A stretch of 64,000 nucleotides of DNA, from positions 3,844,001 to 3,908,000 of the forward strand of contig NZ_CP009279.1 of the NCBI RefSeq assembly GCF_000758545.1, read 5' to 3'. The stretch comes from Paenibacillus sp. FSL H7-0737. Its GTDB lineage: Bacteria; Bacillota; Bacilli; Paenibacillales; Paenibacillaceae. Below, one piece after another: positions 45,503 to 53,444 of the stretch; position 1 is the stretch's first letter, and the number at the start of each line of letters is the position of its first letter. The translations under genes were made by a program, and so were the position numbers. The notes under the pieces were generated by a model, which was given only the letters and a program-made list of their open reading frames with translations, did not search any database and was not told the DNA's origin.

Positions 45503-46558
45503 TCAAATCTGATCCTTAGTTAATTCAGCCATCTTCTCCAATAACTTCGTTGCACTAAGCTGGGAGCTGAGCTGAATTACACCAGTAGATGACAAAGTCC
45601 AATCCGTGCCAAACAAAGCTGCGTCCTCTGACTTTCCTTGCTCCCAGAGAGATTCAGCATTCCTACGCAGAAAATCGACAGCTTCAACAGCTGCGGCATC
45701 AGCTTTGACCCATTCTGCCGTATACCGAATCAGGATTCCTTTGAACAATCCAGCATCTCCATTTCCTTCGTCTGGAAGTACACCCGCCTTAGCCTCAGCA
45801 AGCTCATGAGCAGCAGCGGAAAAAGTTAATCGGGCATCCTCCAAATAGGATGGGTCCTTAGTGATACGATAGAGTTCTACAGCTGCGCCAATATAGATAC
45901 CTTGGTTATAGGAGTATCTCCAATCCTTATCGATCTGGCCATTGCCCGTGCGATTCATGCCATCCCATACAAAACCCGTCGTCGGGTCTACCAGATGCTT
46001 TTTTTGCCATCTATAAATTTTTAGCGCCCATTCTAGATTCTCAGCTTCACCGAAGGCTTGATACAAACGAGCCGCCAGTATAGCTGCTGGGGCATTGGCA
46101 GGTGTATTTTTATAATCCAACTGTGACTTCTGCCAAGCGATCCCACCACCCATATGCTCGTTCCAGCCTGTCTGAATGTCTTCCCATAAAAGAAGGGCTG
46201 TATCTTTATAAACTTCCTCTCCTGTTGCTTGATAGGCACGGAGCCACGCGAGAGCCATCCATTCCATATCATCATACAACTCGTTGGGCCACACTCCCCC
46301 ATTTCGTCGCAAAAGACCTTCATGAAGCGCGGAAAGCCGTTCGGCATACCATTCCTCTCTAGTTCGCTGTAATCCATCTACCAATACATCCACAGCATGA
46401 GCCATCCACCAATAATGAAAAATGGTATTACATTCTCCGTTTGGACAAGGTGTTTCTATATTGTACATTTTGATCGCGTCATTCCAGAATAATGAATCCA
46501 GCGCAGCTTGTGCTTGATTCGCCCGTTCCTCCCAAATCCCGATCTCCAATTGGTTCAT
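45503..46558 (-). CDS. GH76 alpha-1,6-mannanase-like enzyme (first copy)
   Basis: 351 residues, cytosolic. Catalytic D96-D97 in YDDMEW, with NTPANAPAAILAARLYQAF and TTGFVWDGMNRTGNG. Together with the following copy and GH125 it degrades imported alpha-mannan oligosaccharides. ATG at 46558 follows GGGAGAG. The next GH76 gene starts 12 bases after its stop. The two copies are diverged, so they may differ in chain-length preference (inference). Confidence 0.87.
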   Translation of the reverse strand: MNQLEIGIWEERANQAQAALDSLFWNDAIKMYNIETPCPNGECNTIFHYWWMAHAVDVLVDGLQRTREEWYAERLSALHEGLLRRNGGVWPNELYDDMEWMALAWLRAYQATGEEVYKDTALLLWEDIQTGWNEHMGGGIAWQKSQLDYKNTPANAPAAILAARLYQAFGEAENLEWALKIYRWQKKHLVDPTTGFVWDGMNRTGNGQIDKDWRYSYNQGIYIGAAVELYRITKDPSYLEDARLTFSAAAHELAEAKAGVLPDEGNGDAGLFKGILIRYTAEWVKADAAAVEAVDFLRRNAESLWEQGKSEDAALFGTDWTLSSTGVIQLSSQLSATKLLEKMAELTKDQI

Positions 46559-46591
46559 ATAAACTCTCTCCCTGATTCGATTTTTATAGAA

Positions 46592-47479
46592 TTAACCTTT
46601 TATGCCACTGAATGCAATCCCCTGCACAAAATAACGCTGAAGTGCCAGAAAGAGCACCAATATCGGCAGAATCGCAACAAGCGCACCAGCCATCATTGGA
46701 CCGTAATCTGTTTGGAAATTATAGGAGAAGGCTTGAAGTCCCATCTGAATCGTTGCTTTATCCGGGTCATTCAGTACAATCATGGGCCATAGGAAGCTGT
46801 TCCAGCCCGCTTGAAAAGTAAAGATGCTTAAAGTCGCCAGCGCTGGTTTGGTCAGCGGCAAATAAATGCGCCAAAATATCTTAAACTCTCCACAGCCTTC
46901 GATCCGGGCCATTTCCATCATGTCACTAGGTAGGGTAAGAAAGAATTGCCGCATAAAGAACACAGCAAAAGTTCCTGAAGCCCCCGGAAGAATAATCCCC
47001 CAGAAGGAGTTCATCAACCCGTTCCCCCCACTGCCAAAAATATCGTTACCTCCGAAAAATGGAATATGACGCATGACATAAACTGTAGGGATCATCGTCA
47101 CTATGCCCGGTATCATCATCGCCGCTAGCAGCACGCGGAATATTGGCTTATTGAGCTTAAAATTCAACTTTGCGAATGCGTAGCCACTGATCGACCCAAA
47201 AAACAGATTCGCCAGTACACCTGCTACAGCAAGCACAAGTGAATTCCAGAAAAAGAGGGCAAATGGAACCGTTGTAAACGCCTTACGATAGTGCTCTAAG
47301 GTCAAATGTGAAGGAAACCACCGAATGGGCATGGCGAATATCTCTTCGTCAGGCTTCAAAGATGTAAGAACACTCCAATAGAAAGGTAGAAACATTACGA
47401 TTGCAATAACAATGGACACTATATAATAAATAGATTTACTTAAGCGTCTTTTTAATAACGAACTTCCACTAGTATCCAT
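46592..47479 (-). CDS. Carbohydrate ABC transporter permease (MalG type)
   Basis: 295 residues, about six helices. The EAA loop is FFLTLPSDMMEMARIEGCGEF near the C-terminal half, which docks the ATPase. ATG at 47479 is eight bases after AAAGGGG; the ATG at 47500 has no site. With the next gene it forms the importer channel. No ATPase gene is in the operon, so a shared MsmK-type ATPase probably powers it. Confidence 0.9.
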   Translation of the reverse strand: MDTSGSSLLKRRLSKSIYYIVSIVIAIVMFLPFYWSVLTSLKPDEEIFAMPIRWFPSHLTLEHYRKAFTTVPFALFFWNSLVLAVAGVLANLFFGSISGYAFAKLNFKLNKPIFRVLLAAMMIPGIVTMIPTVYVMRHIPFFGGNDIFGSGGNGLMNSFWGIILPGASGTFAVFFMRQFFLTLPSDMMEMARIEGCGEFKIFWRIYLPLTKPALATLSIFTFQAGWNSFLWPMIVLNDPDKATIQMGLQAFSYNFQTDYGPMMAGALVAILPILVLFLALQRYFVQGIAFSGIKG

Positions 47480-47511
47480 ACCTCTATCCCCTTTCTGCAT
47501 GACAAGCCCGC

Positions 47512-48399
47512 TTATACAATGGACTCCTCCGCCTTTGTGATCCGCATGTTTATAAGTGAGAATATGAGAATCGCCACAGCAAGCACAAAAGCTTGTGCAG
47601 ACGCATACCCCATTTGTAATTGATTAAAGCCCTGTTGATAGATCAGATAAACCGGAGTTTTCGTCATATTCGCTGGACCACCCTGCGTCAGTACAAAAGC
47701 TTGGTCGAACAACTGTAACGCACCAATGATTGCCATCGTGCTGACTAGAAAGGTCGTAGGACGTAGTTGCGGCCAAGTAATATACCGGAAACAATCCAGT
47801 TTATTGGCACCGTCCAGCCTTGCGGATTCATACAAATAGTCAGGCACACCTTGCAGACCTGCCAAGTAGATAATCATATTAGAACCTACCGACTGCCAGA
47901 GAGTAAGCATAATAATGGACAACATCGCTGTTCGGGTCTCGGATAACCAAGCTGGACCTGTAATCCCAACATAGGACAACAATCCGTTAACCAAACCAAA
48001 TTCAGGATGCAAAAGCCAGATCCAAACGGTAGCAGCAGCAACGGCGGATGTAAGAGTTGGCAGATAATTCAGAGTGCGGAACAGCTTCACCCCACGCCAG
48101 CTTCGACTAAGTAGAATCGCGAGGAGCAGCGAAATCAGGATATTTAGCGGAACGAAAATGATCGAATAAAAAAATACATTTCGGAATGTTTTCCATAACA
48201 AACTGTCTTCTATCAAACGGCGATAGTTATCAAAACCGATCCAATCATTTCTACTAAGTACATCGTAATTGGTAAAGCTTAAATACAACGCCATTACCAC
48301 GGGGATGACCGTGAATACTGTAAATAGCAACACCGTTGGTGTAATAAACAAATAAGCTGTCCGCGCCTGATGTTTCTCTAGCTTTCTGATGGAAGCCAT
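47512..48399 (-). CDS. Carbohydrate ABC transporter permease (MalF type)
   Basis: 295 residues, about six helices, beginning with the conserved AYLFITPTVLLFTVFTVIPV. The EAA loop is GVPDYLYESARLDGANKLD. ATG at 48399 follows AGGAGG. It pairs with the MalG-type permease and the lipoprotein in the mannan operon. Confidence 0.92.
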   Translation of the reverse strand: MASIRKLEKHQARTAYLFITPTVLLFTVFTVIPVVMALYLSFTNYDVLSRNDWIGFDNYRRLIEDSLLWKTFRNVFFYSIIFVPLNILISLLLAILLSRSWRGVKLFRTLNYLPTLTSAVAAATVWIWLLHPEFGLVNGLLSYVGITGPAWLSETRTAMLSIIMLTLWQSVGSNMIIYLAGLQGVPDYLYESARLDGANKLDCFRYITWPQLRPTTFLVSTMAIIGALQLFDQAFVLTQGGPANMTKTPVYLIYQQGFNQLQMGYASAQAFVLAVAILIFSLINMRITKAEESIV

Positions 48400-48464
48400 T
48401 TCAGCTACCCCCTCCTAAGCAAAAGGGAGGCAAGACCTCCCCCTTACTTCAAATGTCTTACTTA

Positions 48465-49769
48465 TTACTTCACTACCTCATTATCCTTTAGCATTTTGTC
48501 GCCTTCTTCTTGTGATTTCTTCAAGGTTTCGTCAATACTCAGCTTGTTCTGCTGGTTTAGCTGCAAATTGGGTGCCAACGCGTCGGTTTCCATCACGGAA
48601 TAACCAGGGTGGTTTGGACGAACCTTAGCGAACTCCAGTGTTTCTAGAAACGGCTGCCACTTGGGATCATCTTTGAAGAATGGATCTTCCATAGACGGCT
48701 TATAGCCAGGCAGATTCAGACTGGTCTTGGCCCAGAGCAATGCGTTATCCTTGTTCGCTGTCCACCATTTAATGAACTCCCACGCCTCTTCCTTATGTTT
48801 GGAGCCTTCTGGAATCACTAGTCCAAATCCGCCCATAACACTGCCTTTATCCCCGTTTGGTCCAGCTGGAGGGGGAACGATTCCATAATCTAGATCTTTA
48901 CCATATTTGTTATAAGTGCTGAGCATCCACGGACCGGAATACAACATAGCAACTTTGCCTGTGACAAAAGCATCTTGCCCTTCCCCAAGTCCAAGCTCAA
49001 ACCCTACTTTATACACCTTATCTTTGTTCATCAGGCGATCCCAGAACTCTAGCACCTGTTTGCCTTTATCATTATTAAAATTGGTCTTTCCATCCTCCGT
49101 AAGCATGGTACCGCCAGCCTGTTGAAGATACATATTAAAAAGCCCCAAATCCCCCATTGAAAAACCTGCAATTTCCAATTTATTGCCGTTCCATTTGGTG
49201 AGCTTCGTAGCAGCCGTCTCTAGCTCATCCCATGTTGTTGGAGGCTGAAGTCCTGCAACTACGAGCAGCTTCTTATTATAGAAAAGAGCACGAGCATCTA
49301 CGGTAAGCGGCAGCCCATATAATTTGTCATCGTATGAAAGCTCACGAAGGGATTCGCTGTAGAAGTCATCTTTGGAAATACCGTCCCGTGTTAAGTATTC
49401 GTCAACCGGATGCAGGACGTTTTTTGGAGCATACAATGAAGTTCTCCAGCGATCCCAAAACAGCACATCAGGAGTGCCGCCATTGGTTGCGGAAGTCAGG
49501 AACTTCGTGATCATATCCTGCTGCAGCACATACTTTACATGAATCTTATCCTGAGATTTATTAAAGGCATCGACCATGGTCTCAAATTGTTTCTGTCCCT
49601 CACCGCCCCAATCCCCCCAGAAGGTAAGCTCCGTCTTTTTTCCATCACCGCTCCCTGATTTACTTGCAGTTCCGGACTCTTTACCGGTAGACCCATTACT
49701 GCCACCGCAGCCCGTAGCAAGTGAAGCTGTCATAACCAAAGCAAGTGTGGTAACCAGCCATTTTTTCAT
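48465..49769 (-). CDS. Family 1 solute-binding lipoprotein for mannan oligosaccharides
   Basis: 434 residues. The signal peptide ends in a lipobox, LATGC, with lipidated Cys at 21, followed by a Gly/Ser-rich linker. The mature part has the SBP_bac_1 text LTFWGDWGGEG and DVLFWDRW. It captures the sugar outside the membrane and passes it to the two permeases downstream. The substrate (alpha-mannan oligosaccharides) is inferred from the GH76/GH125 neighbours. ATG at 49769 follows AAAGGGGAT. Confidence 0.9.
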   Translation of the reverse strand: MKKWLVTTLALVMTASLATGCGGSNGSTGKESGTASKSGSGDGKKTELTFWGDWGGEGQKQFETMVDAFNKSQDKIHVKYVLQQDMITKFLTSATNGGTPDVLFWDRWRTSLYAPKNVLHPVDEYLTRDGISKDDFYSESLRELSYDDKLYGLPLTVDARALFYNKKLLVVAGLQPPTTWDELETAATKLTKWNGNKLEIAGFSMGDLGLFNMYLQQAGGTMLTEDGKTNFNNDKGKQVLEFWDRLMNKDKVYKVGFELGLGEGQDAFVTGKVAMLYSGPWMLSTYNKYGKDLDYGIVPPPAGPNGDKGSVMGGFGLVIPEGSKHKEEAWEFIKWWTANKDNALLWAKTSLNLPGYKPSMEDPFFKDDPKWQPFLETLEFAKVRPNHPGYSVMETDALAPNLQLNQQNKLSIDETLKKSQEEGDKMLKDNEVVK

Positions 49770-49811
49770 GTTCTCTATCCCCTTTAGAGTCGATTGAAAA
49801 ACTTGTAGACA

Positions 49812-51077
49812 TTAACCCCGCTTAACTTGTAACCCGCAGCGCATAAGCACCAGCTCGCAGAACATCATATTTGCCCATGAGAACCATGGACGTGTAAATT
49901 CGTCAGGATTATCCACATGAAACCCTTCATGCATAAATCCGGTGCCCGCATCCGTCTTCTCCAGCAGATTAAGCAAGGATTCCTGTTCCTCATTGCTGGT
50001 AGATGTCATACCCTGGATCGCTAAAGCTATAGGCCAGATATAACGACTAGGCGTATGTGGACTTCCAATACCAGAAGCCTCCTTTCCAGCGAAGAAATAA
50101 GGATTATTGCTACTTAAAATAAGCTTTCGGGTATTTTTGTAGATAGGATCATCGGCACTCACATAACCCAAATAAGGGATAGAGAGCAGACTCGGCACAT
50201 TTGCATCATCCATCAAATTCACCTGTCCACGGCCATCTACTTCATATGCATAGACTGTCCCAATCTCTGGGTGGTCTACGATTCCATACTGGCGTATTCC
50301 CTCATTAATCTGTTCAGAAAGTCTTCTAGCTTTCAATTCCAGTTCCTGATCCCTTAGGATCTCTCGGGCAATTTCACACACATACTCTAAAACAACCACA
50401 GCGAACATATTTGCAGGAACCAAATACCCGTAGTCACAGGCATCATCGCTAGGACGAAATCCAGACCAAGTCATTCCTGTATATGCTGTCAACGTTCCTT
50501 TGCCTTCACGCGCTAATGTATCCGTAGGTGGACAGTTCATCCGTTGAAAAAGATAATTGGAATCGCTCTCATGTTTCTGTTCAGTAGTCCATAATGCAAT
50601 AATTCTTTCTACACCCTTAACAAATGAATCATTAAACTGACTAGTTCGGCCCGAATTCTTCCAGAGCAGATAACCCAGTTGGATCGGATAGCATAATGAA
50701 TCAATCTCATATTTTCTTTCCCACACTCCTGGGCTCATCGCTGTAAGATCCTCCTGATGGCCATTTCCATTAACTTCTTCATTGAAAGCATTCGCATAAG
50801 GGTCAAGCTGGATGCAGGCGAATTGTCTTTGTACAATTCCCTCAATCATGTCCGCAATTTCTTCATCCTCGGAGGCAAGGATCAGAAAGGGTCTAACCTG
50901 AGCGGCCGAGTCCCGCAGCCACATCGCTGGAATATCTCCGGTAATGACAAAAGTGGTGCCATTTGCCATTCTTTTTAAGGTTGTATTCCAGGTGTTAGCC
51001 ATACATTTCTCGAACATTTCGGCTAATTTTGGACGATCACTCAGCTGCGCTATTACATTAGATGCCAGTTTCTTCAT
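49812..51077 (-). CDS. GH125 exo-alpha-1,6-mannosidase
   Basis: 421 residues from the first ATG. GH125 inverting mannosidase that removes alpha-1,6-linked mannose without metal. The blocks TGDIPAMWLRDSAAQV, DPYANAFNEE, TYTGMTWSGFRPSDDAC-like text (acid Asp) and GTGFMHEGFHVDNP (catalytic Glu) are nearly those of the characterised clostridial enzyme. No signal peptide. The ATG at 51077 has a poor ribosome binding site; an in-frame CTG at 51107 is eight bases after GGGGG, with an in-frame TAA just before it. It may be the true start (431 residues). First gene of the mannan operon. Confidence 0.9.
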   Translation of the reverse strand: MKKLASNVIAQLSDRPKLAEMFEKCMANTWNTTLKRMANGTTFVITGDIPAMWLRDSAAQVRPFLILASEDEEIADMIEGIVQRQFACIQLDPYANAFNEEVNGNGHQEDLTAMSPGVWERKYEIDSLCYPIQLGYLLWKNSGRTSQFNDSFVKGVERIIALWTTEQKHESDSNYLFQRMNCPPTDTLAREGKGTLTAYTGMTWSGFRPSDDACDYGYLVPANMFAVVVLEYVCEIAREILRDQELELKARRLSEQINEGIRQYGIVDHPEIGTVYAYEVDGRGQVNLMDDANVPSLLSIPYLGYVSADDPIYKNTRKLILSSNNPYFFAGKEASGIGSPHTPSRYIWPIALAIQGMTSTSNEEQESLLNLLEKTDAGTGFMHEGFHVDNPDEFTRPWFSWANMMFCELVLMRCGLQVKRG

Positions 51078-51134
51078 CGATTCAGGGATTTCTCTGGTTG
51101 CTTTCAGTTATAATACCCCCTTTTTCTTTTTCCT

Positions 51135-51150
51135 TTGAAGCGCTTTCACA
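51135..51150 (-). promoter_or_regulatory. CcpA cre site at the mannan promoter
   Basis: On the minus strand TGTGAAAGCGCTTCAA fits the TGAAANCGNTNNCA cre consensus, with a perfect core GAAAGCGCTT. It lies at the expected transcription start, 5 bases after the -10 box, the usual place for CcpA repression. Confidence 0.7.
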
Positions 51151-51154
51151 AATT

Positions 51155-51183
51155 AGTATATTGTCATGTGGTTAGTATGTCAA
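51155..51183 (-). promoter_or_regulatory. Sigma-A promoter of the alpha-mannan operon
   Basis: TTGACA (51183-51178), 17-base spacer, TATACT (51160-51155) on the minus strand. Confidence 0.82.
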
Positions 51184-51193
51184 TATGTTTATT

Positions 51194-51215
51194 TATTGAT
51201 AATGATATATCAATA
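51194..51215. promoter_or_regulatory. Palindromic operator candidate of the mannan promoter
   Basis: TATTGATA, six bases, TATCAATA; it lies upstream of the -35 box. The centre contains ATGATATAT(C)AA, shared with the palindrome before the GntR/LacI regulator at 52543-52562. Confidence 0.45.
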
Positions 51216-51249
51216 CTTCTATAATGTTAAACATCTATCTAAAACAAAC

Positions 51250-51284
51250 AAAAAAACCCATCCAAAGAGATAGGTTTTTATAAC
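51250..51284 (-). terminator. Terminator of the GntR/LacI regulator
   Basis: AAAACC-TATC / GATG-GGTTTT hairpin, T-rich on the minus strand. Confidence 0.5.
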
Positions 51285-51311
51285 AACTAATTTATGGATA
51301 ATCGCATAAAA

Positions 51312-52496
51312 TTAATTAGAATTAGATGGTTTAGCAGAACACGTAGATTCACCAGAAATCAACTCAGCTTCCAGCATTATCTTATTCGATACAGTCTGGC
51401 CGTTCATAATTTGCAGGACATTCTCAACTGCCAGTCGCCCCATTTCTTCTTCATTCTGCCGCAAATGAGTGAACGCATAACCCGATCCGAGTGGAGTAGG
51501 TGGACTATCAAAGCAAATGATCGAAATATCCTCTGGAATCCTCAGCCCAAGGCGTTCAACCGCAGTTCTAGCCAGCAGGGCAATATTATATTCCACGGCA
51601 AAAAGCGCCGTTATTGTTGGATTCTCTTGTAAATGAGAAACTAGCCGTGAGATATCGTGTTCAATATTCTCATCATTAAAGGAATTTGGTAATGTTGAGG
51701 TTAAATCACTAACCCACAACCCCTTATCTACAGCTATCCCCCGCTCCGCATGTGCTTGTATAAACCCCTCCACCCGCTCCTCAAGAGCGGTCGTATCCGC
51801 TGGAGGTGGAGAGAGGAAAGAGATATGAGTATGCCCGAGATCAAATAAGTACTCCGTCCCTTTAAGTGCAGCCTTTATGTTATCCGTGCCGATCGAAGCA
51901 GCCGCTACTCCTTTCAGATGGCGATCTACCAGAACTAAAGGGAAACGCCCGATCACCAATTTTAGAATCTCAGCATTAAAAAATTCGCCTTGAGCCGGAA
52001 AAACAATCAGACCATCTACACCCAAGCTAAGCAACTTCTGAATAGACTGTTCTTCGTTCTCTGGTACGCCAAATGTTCTTCGTAGAACGAGGAAACAATC
52101 ATTATCACGGGAAGCCTGTTCCATCCCATAAATCAAGCCTGTTCCATAACTGTTGCCAAAGTCGGTAATAATCAGACCAATCGTCTTTTCCTCATGGTTA
52201 AAGGCATTAAAAACAGTCCCGTCGGAGGTCGTCTCAGGAGACATAACTGAATCTATGTAGTCAACTGCCGGATCAGCCACAAACGAACCTCTTCCCGGTT
52301 TTCTCACAATCAAATGCTCGGCGGCTAGCATTTCCAGAGCTTTTTTACTCGTAATCCGACTTACATTATAAGTTTCGGCCAGTTCTTTTTCTGAAGGAAC
52401 TCGCTCCCCTTGTCCATAGGATTTATTTACAATAAGCTGCTTCACTTCATCAAATATTTTTTCATACATCGGTTTGGATGACGTTGTCTCATTCAT
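51312..52496 (-). CDS. GntR regulator with LacI-type sensor, AraR-like
   Basis: 394 residues. N-terminal GntR winged helix (GQGERVPSEKELAETYN, ALEMLAAEHLIVRKPGRGSFV), then a periplasmic-binding-like sensor from about residue 100, as in AraR. It should bind a sugar and leave DNA. Opposite the mannan operon on the same strand, it is the likely specific regulator of that operon and of itself, given palindromes before both. ATG at 52496 follows AGGAGA at 11 bases. Confidence 0.85.
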   Translation of the reverse strand: MNETTSSKPMYEKIFDEVKQLIVNKSYGQGERVPSEKELAETYNVSRITSKKALEMLAAEHLIVRKPGRGSFVADPAVDYIDSVMSPETTSDGTVFNAFNHEEKTIGLIITDFGNSYGTGLIYGMEQASRDNDCFLVLRRTFGVPENEEQSIQKLLSLGVDGLIVFPAQGEFFNAEILKLVIGRFPLVLVDRHLKGVAAASIGTDNIKAALKGTEYLFDLGHTHISFLSPPPADTTALEERVEGFIQAHAERGIAVDKGLWVSDLTSTLPNSFNDENIEHDISRLVSHLQENPTITALFAVEYNIALLARTAVERLGLRIPEDISIICFDSPPTPLGSGYAFTHLRQNEEEMGRLAVENVLQIMNGQTVSNKIMLEAELISGESTCSAKPSNSN

Positions 52497-52542
52497 AACT
52501 TTCGTTATCTCCTGACTCTAATTTTTTCATCTTTATACATAA

Positions 52543-52562
52543 TAATATATCATGATATATTA
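52543..52562. promoter_or_regulatory. Palindromic operator before the GntR/LacI regulator
   Basis: A perfect 20-base palindrome with arms TAATATATCA and TGATATATTA. Expected autoregulatory site; the half-site TGATATAT is shared with the palindrome at 51194-51215. Confidence 0.5.
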
Positions 52563-52657
52563 AGTTTGTCGACATTTGTACTGAAGCAGTTGAAAAAAGA
52601 GGGAGGAAGGGTTTAGAGTGTAAAGTGAAAAAATTCTAAGATTCGTATAGAAACAGA

Positions 52658-52686
52658 GATAAACCGTATTCTGAGAATACGGTTTA
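52658..52686 (-). terminator. Terminator of the VOC protein gene
   Basis: AAACCGTATTC / GAATACGGTTT around TGA; a T-poor tail makes it moderate. Confidence 0.6.
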
Positions 52687-52722
52687 AGAGAGGCTAAGTA
52701 ACAAATCTCTGAATAGACTCCT

Positions 52723-53145
52723 TTAATTTTCGAGATCCCAGTCGGGATTCCATGCGACTTCCCACAAATGCCCATCGGGGTCCATAAAGTGACCGGAATA
52801 CCCTCCCCAAAAGGTATCATGTAAAGGGTCAACGATCTTCGCACCAGCCTTTTGAGCTAGCTCCATAACCTGATCTGCTTCCTTTTTACTTCCTACATTG
52901 TGGCCAATCGTTATTTCTGTTGAACTGGCTGGGGATAATGGAACCTTTGCCTCATAGGCCATATCTTTCCGATTCCAAAGTGCCAGCTTCAAGCCTGCCT
53001 GCAAATCAAAAAAGGCAACCGCTCCATGTTCAAATTCTTTGCCAATGATCCCTTCGGTCGGGAATCCTAATCCATCCCTGTAAAAAACCAAAGCCCTCTC
53101 CAAATCATCCACGCCTAGTGTTATTACTGTAATTCGGGGTTTCAT
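52723..53145 (-). CDS. VOC-family (glyoxalase-like) protein
   Basis: 140 residues. The vicinal oxygen chelate fold shows GVDDLERALVFYRDGLGFP at the N-terminus and FWGGYSGHFMDPDGHLWEV at the C-terminus, with Asp-Gly-His-Leu-Trp-Glu typical of bleomycin-resistance or dioxygenase relatives. The exact activity is unknown. ATG at 53145 follows AGGAGG at 11 bases. Monocistronic. Confidence 0.82.
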   Translation of the reverse strand: MKPRITVITLGVDDLERALVFYRDGLGFPTEGIIGKEFEHGAVAFFDLQAGLKLALWNRKDMAYEAKVPLSPASSTEITIGHNVGSKKEADQVMELAQKAGAKIVDPLHDTFWGGYSGHFMDPDGHLWEVAWNPDWDLEN

Positions 53146-53173
53146 CTATATCGAGCCTCCTATTTTCGTTTCG

Positions 53174-53359
53174 TTAAATTGTACGAGTGCGCCCATTAAT
53201 TGTGTTCAGTACTTCTTCCCAATACATCTTCATCTGCTCTCGCATAACTGGATGGACCATTTTTTCTTGATAAGATCTACTATATTCATAGATAATATCA
53301 AACCATATTCCGCTTAACAAGTTTTTACACTTTTGTACATTTGTTCTTTTTTCGACCAT
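53174..53359 (-). CDS. Doubtful 61-codon open frame
   Basis: A small minus-strand frame with coding-like composition (GIWFDIIYEYSRSYQEKM). It has no ribosome binding site and no family was recognised. It may be the C-terminal end of a decayed helical regulator. Weakly supported. Confidence 0.2.
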   Translation of the reverse strand: MVEKRTNVQKCKNLLSGIWFDIIYEYSRSYQEKMVHPVMREQMKMYWEEVLNTINGRTRTI

Positions 53360-53444
53360 AAAAAGCTTACACAGGTCTATCGTAAATGGCTGTTCAGATT
53401 ATATAATAGAGACTATCTGGTATAGAAAGGAAGTTGATTTTTTT

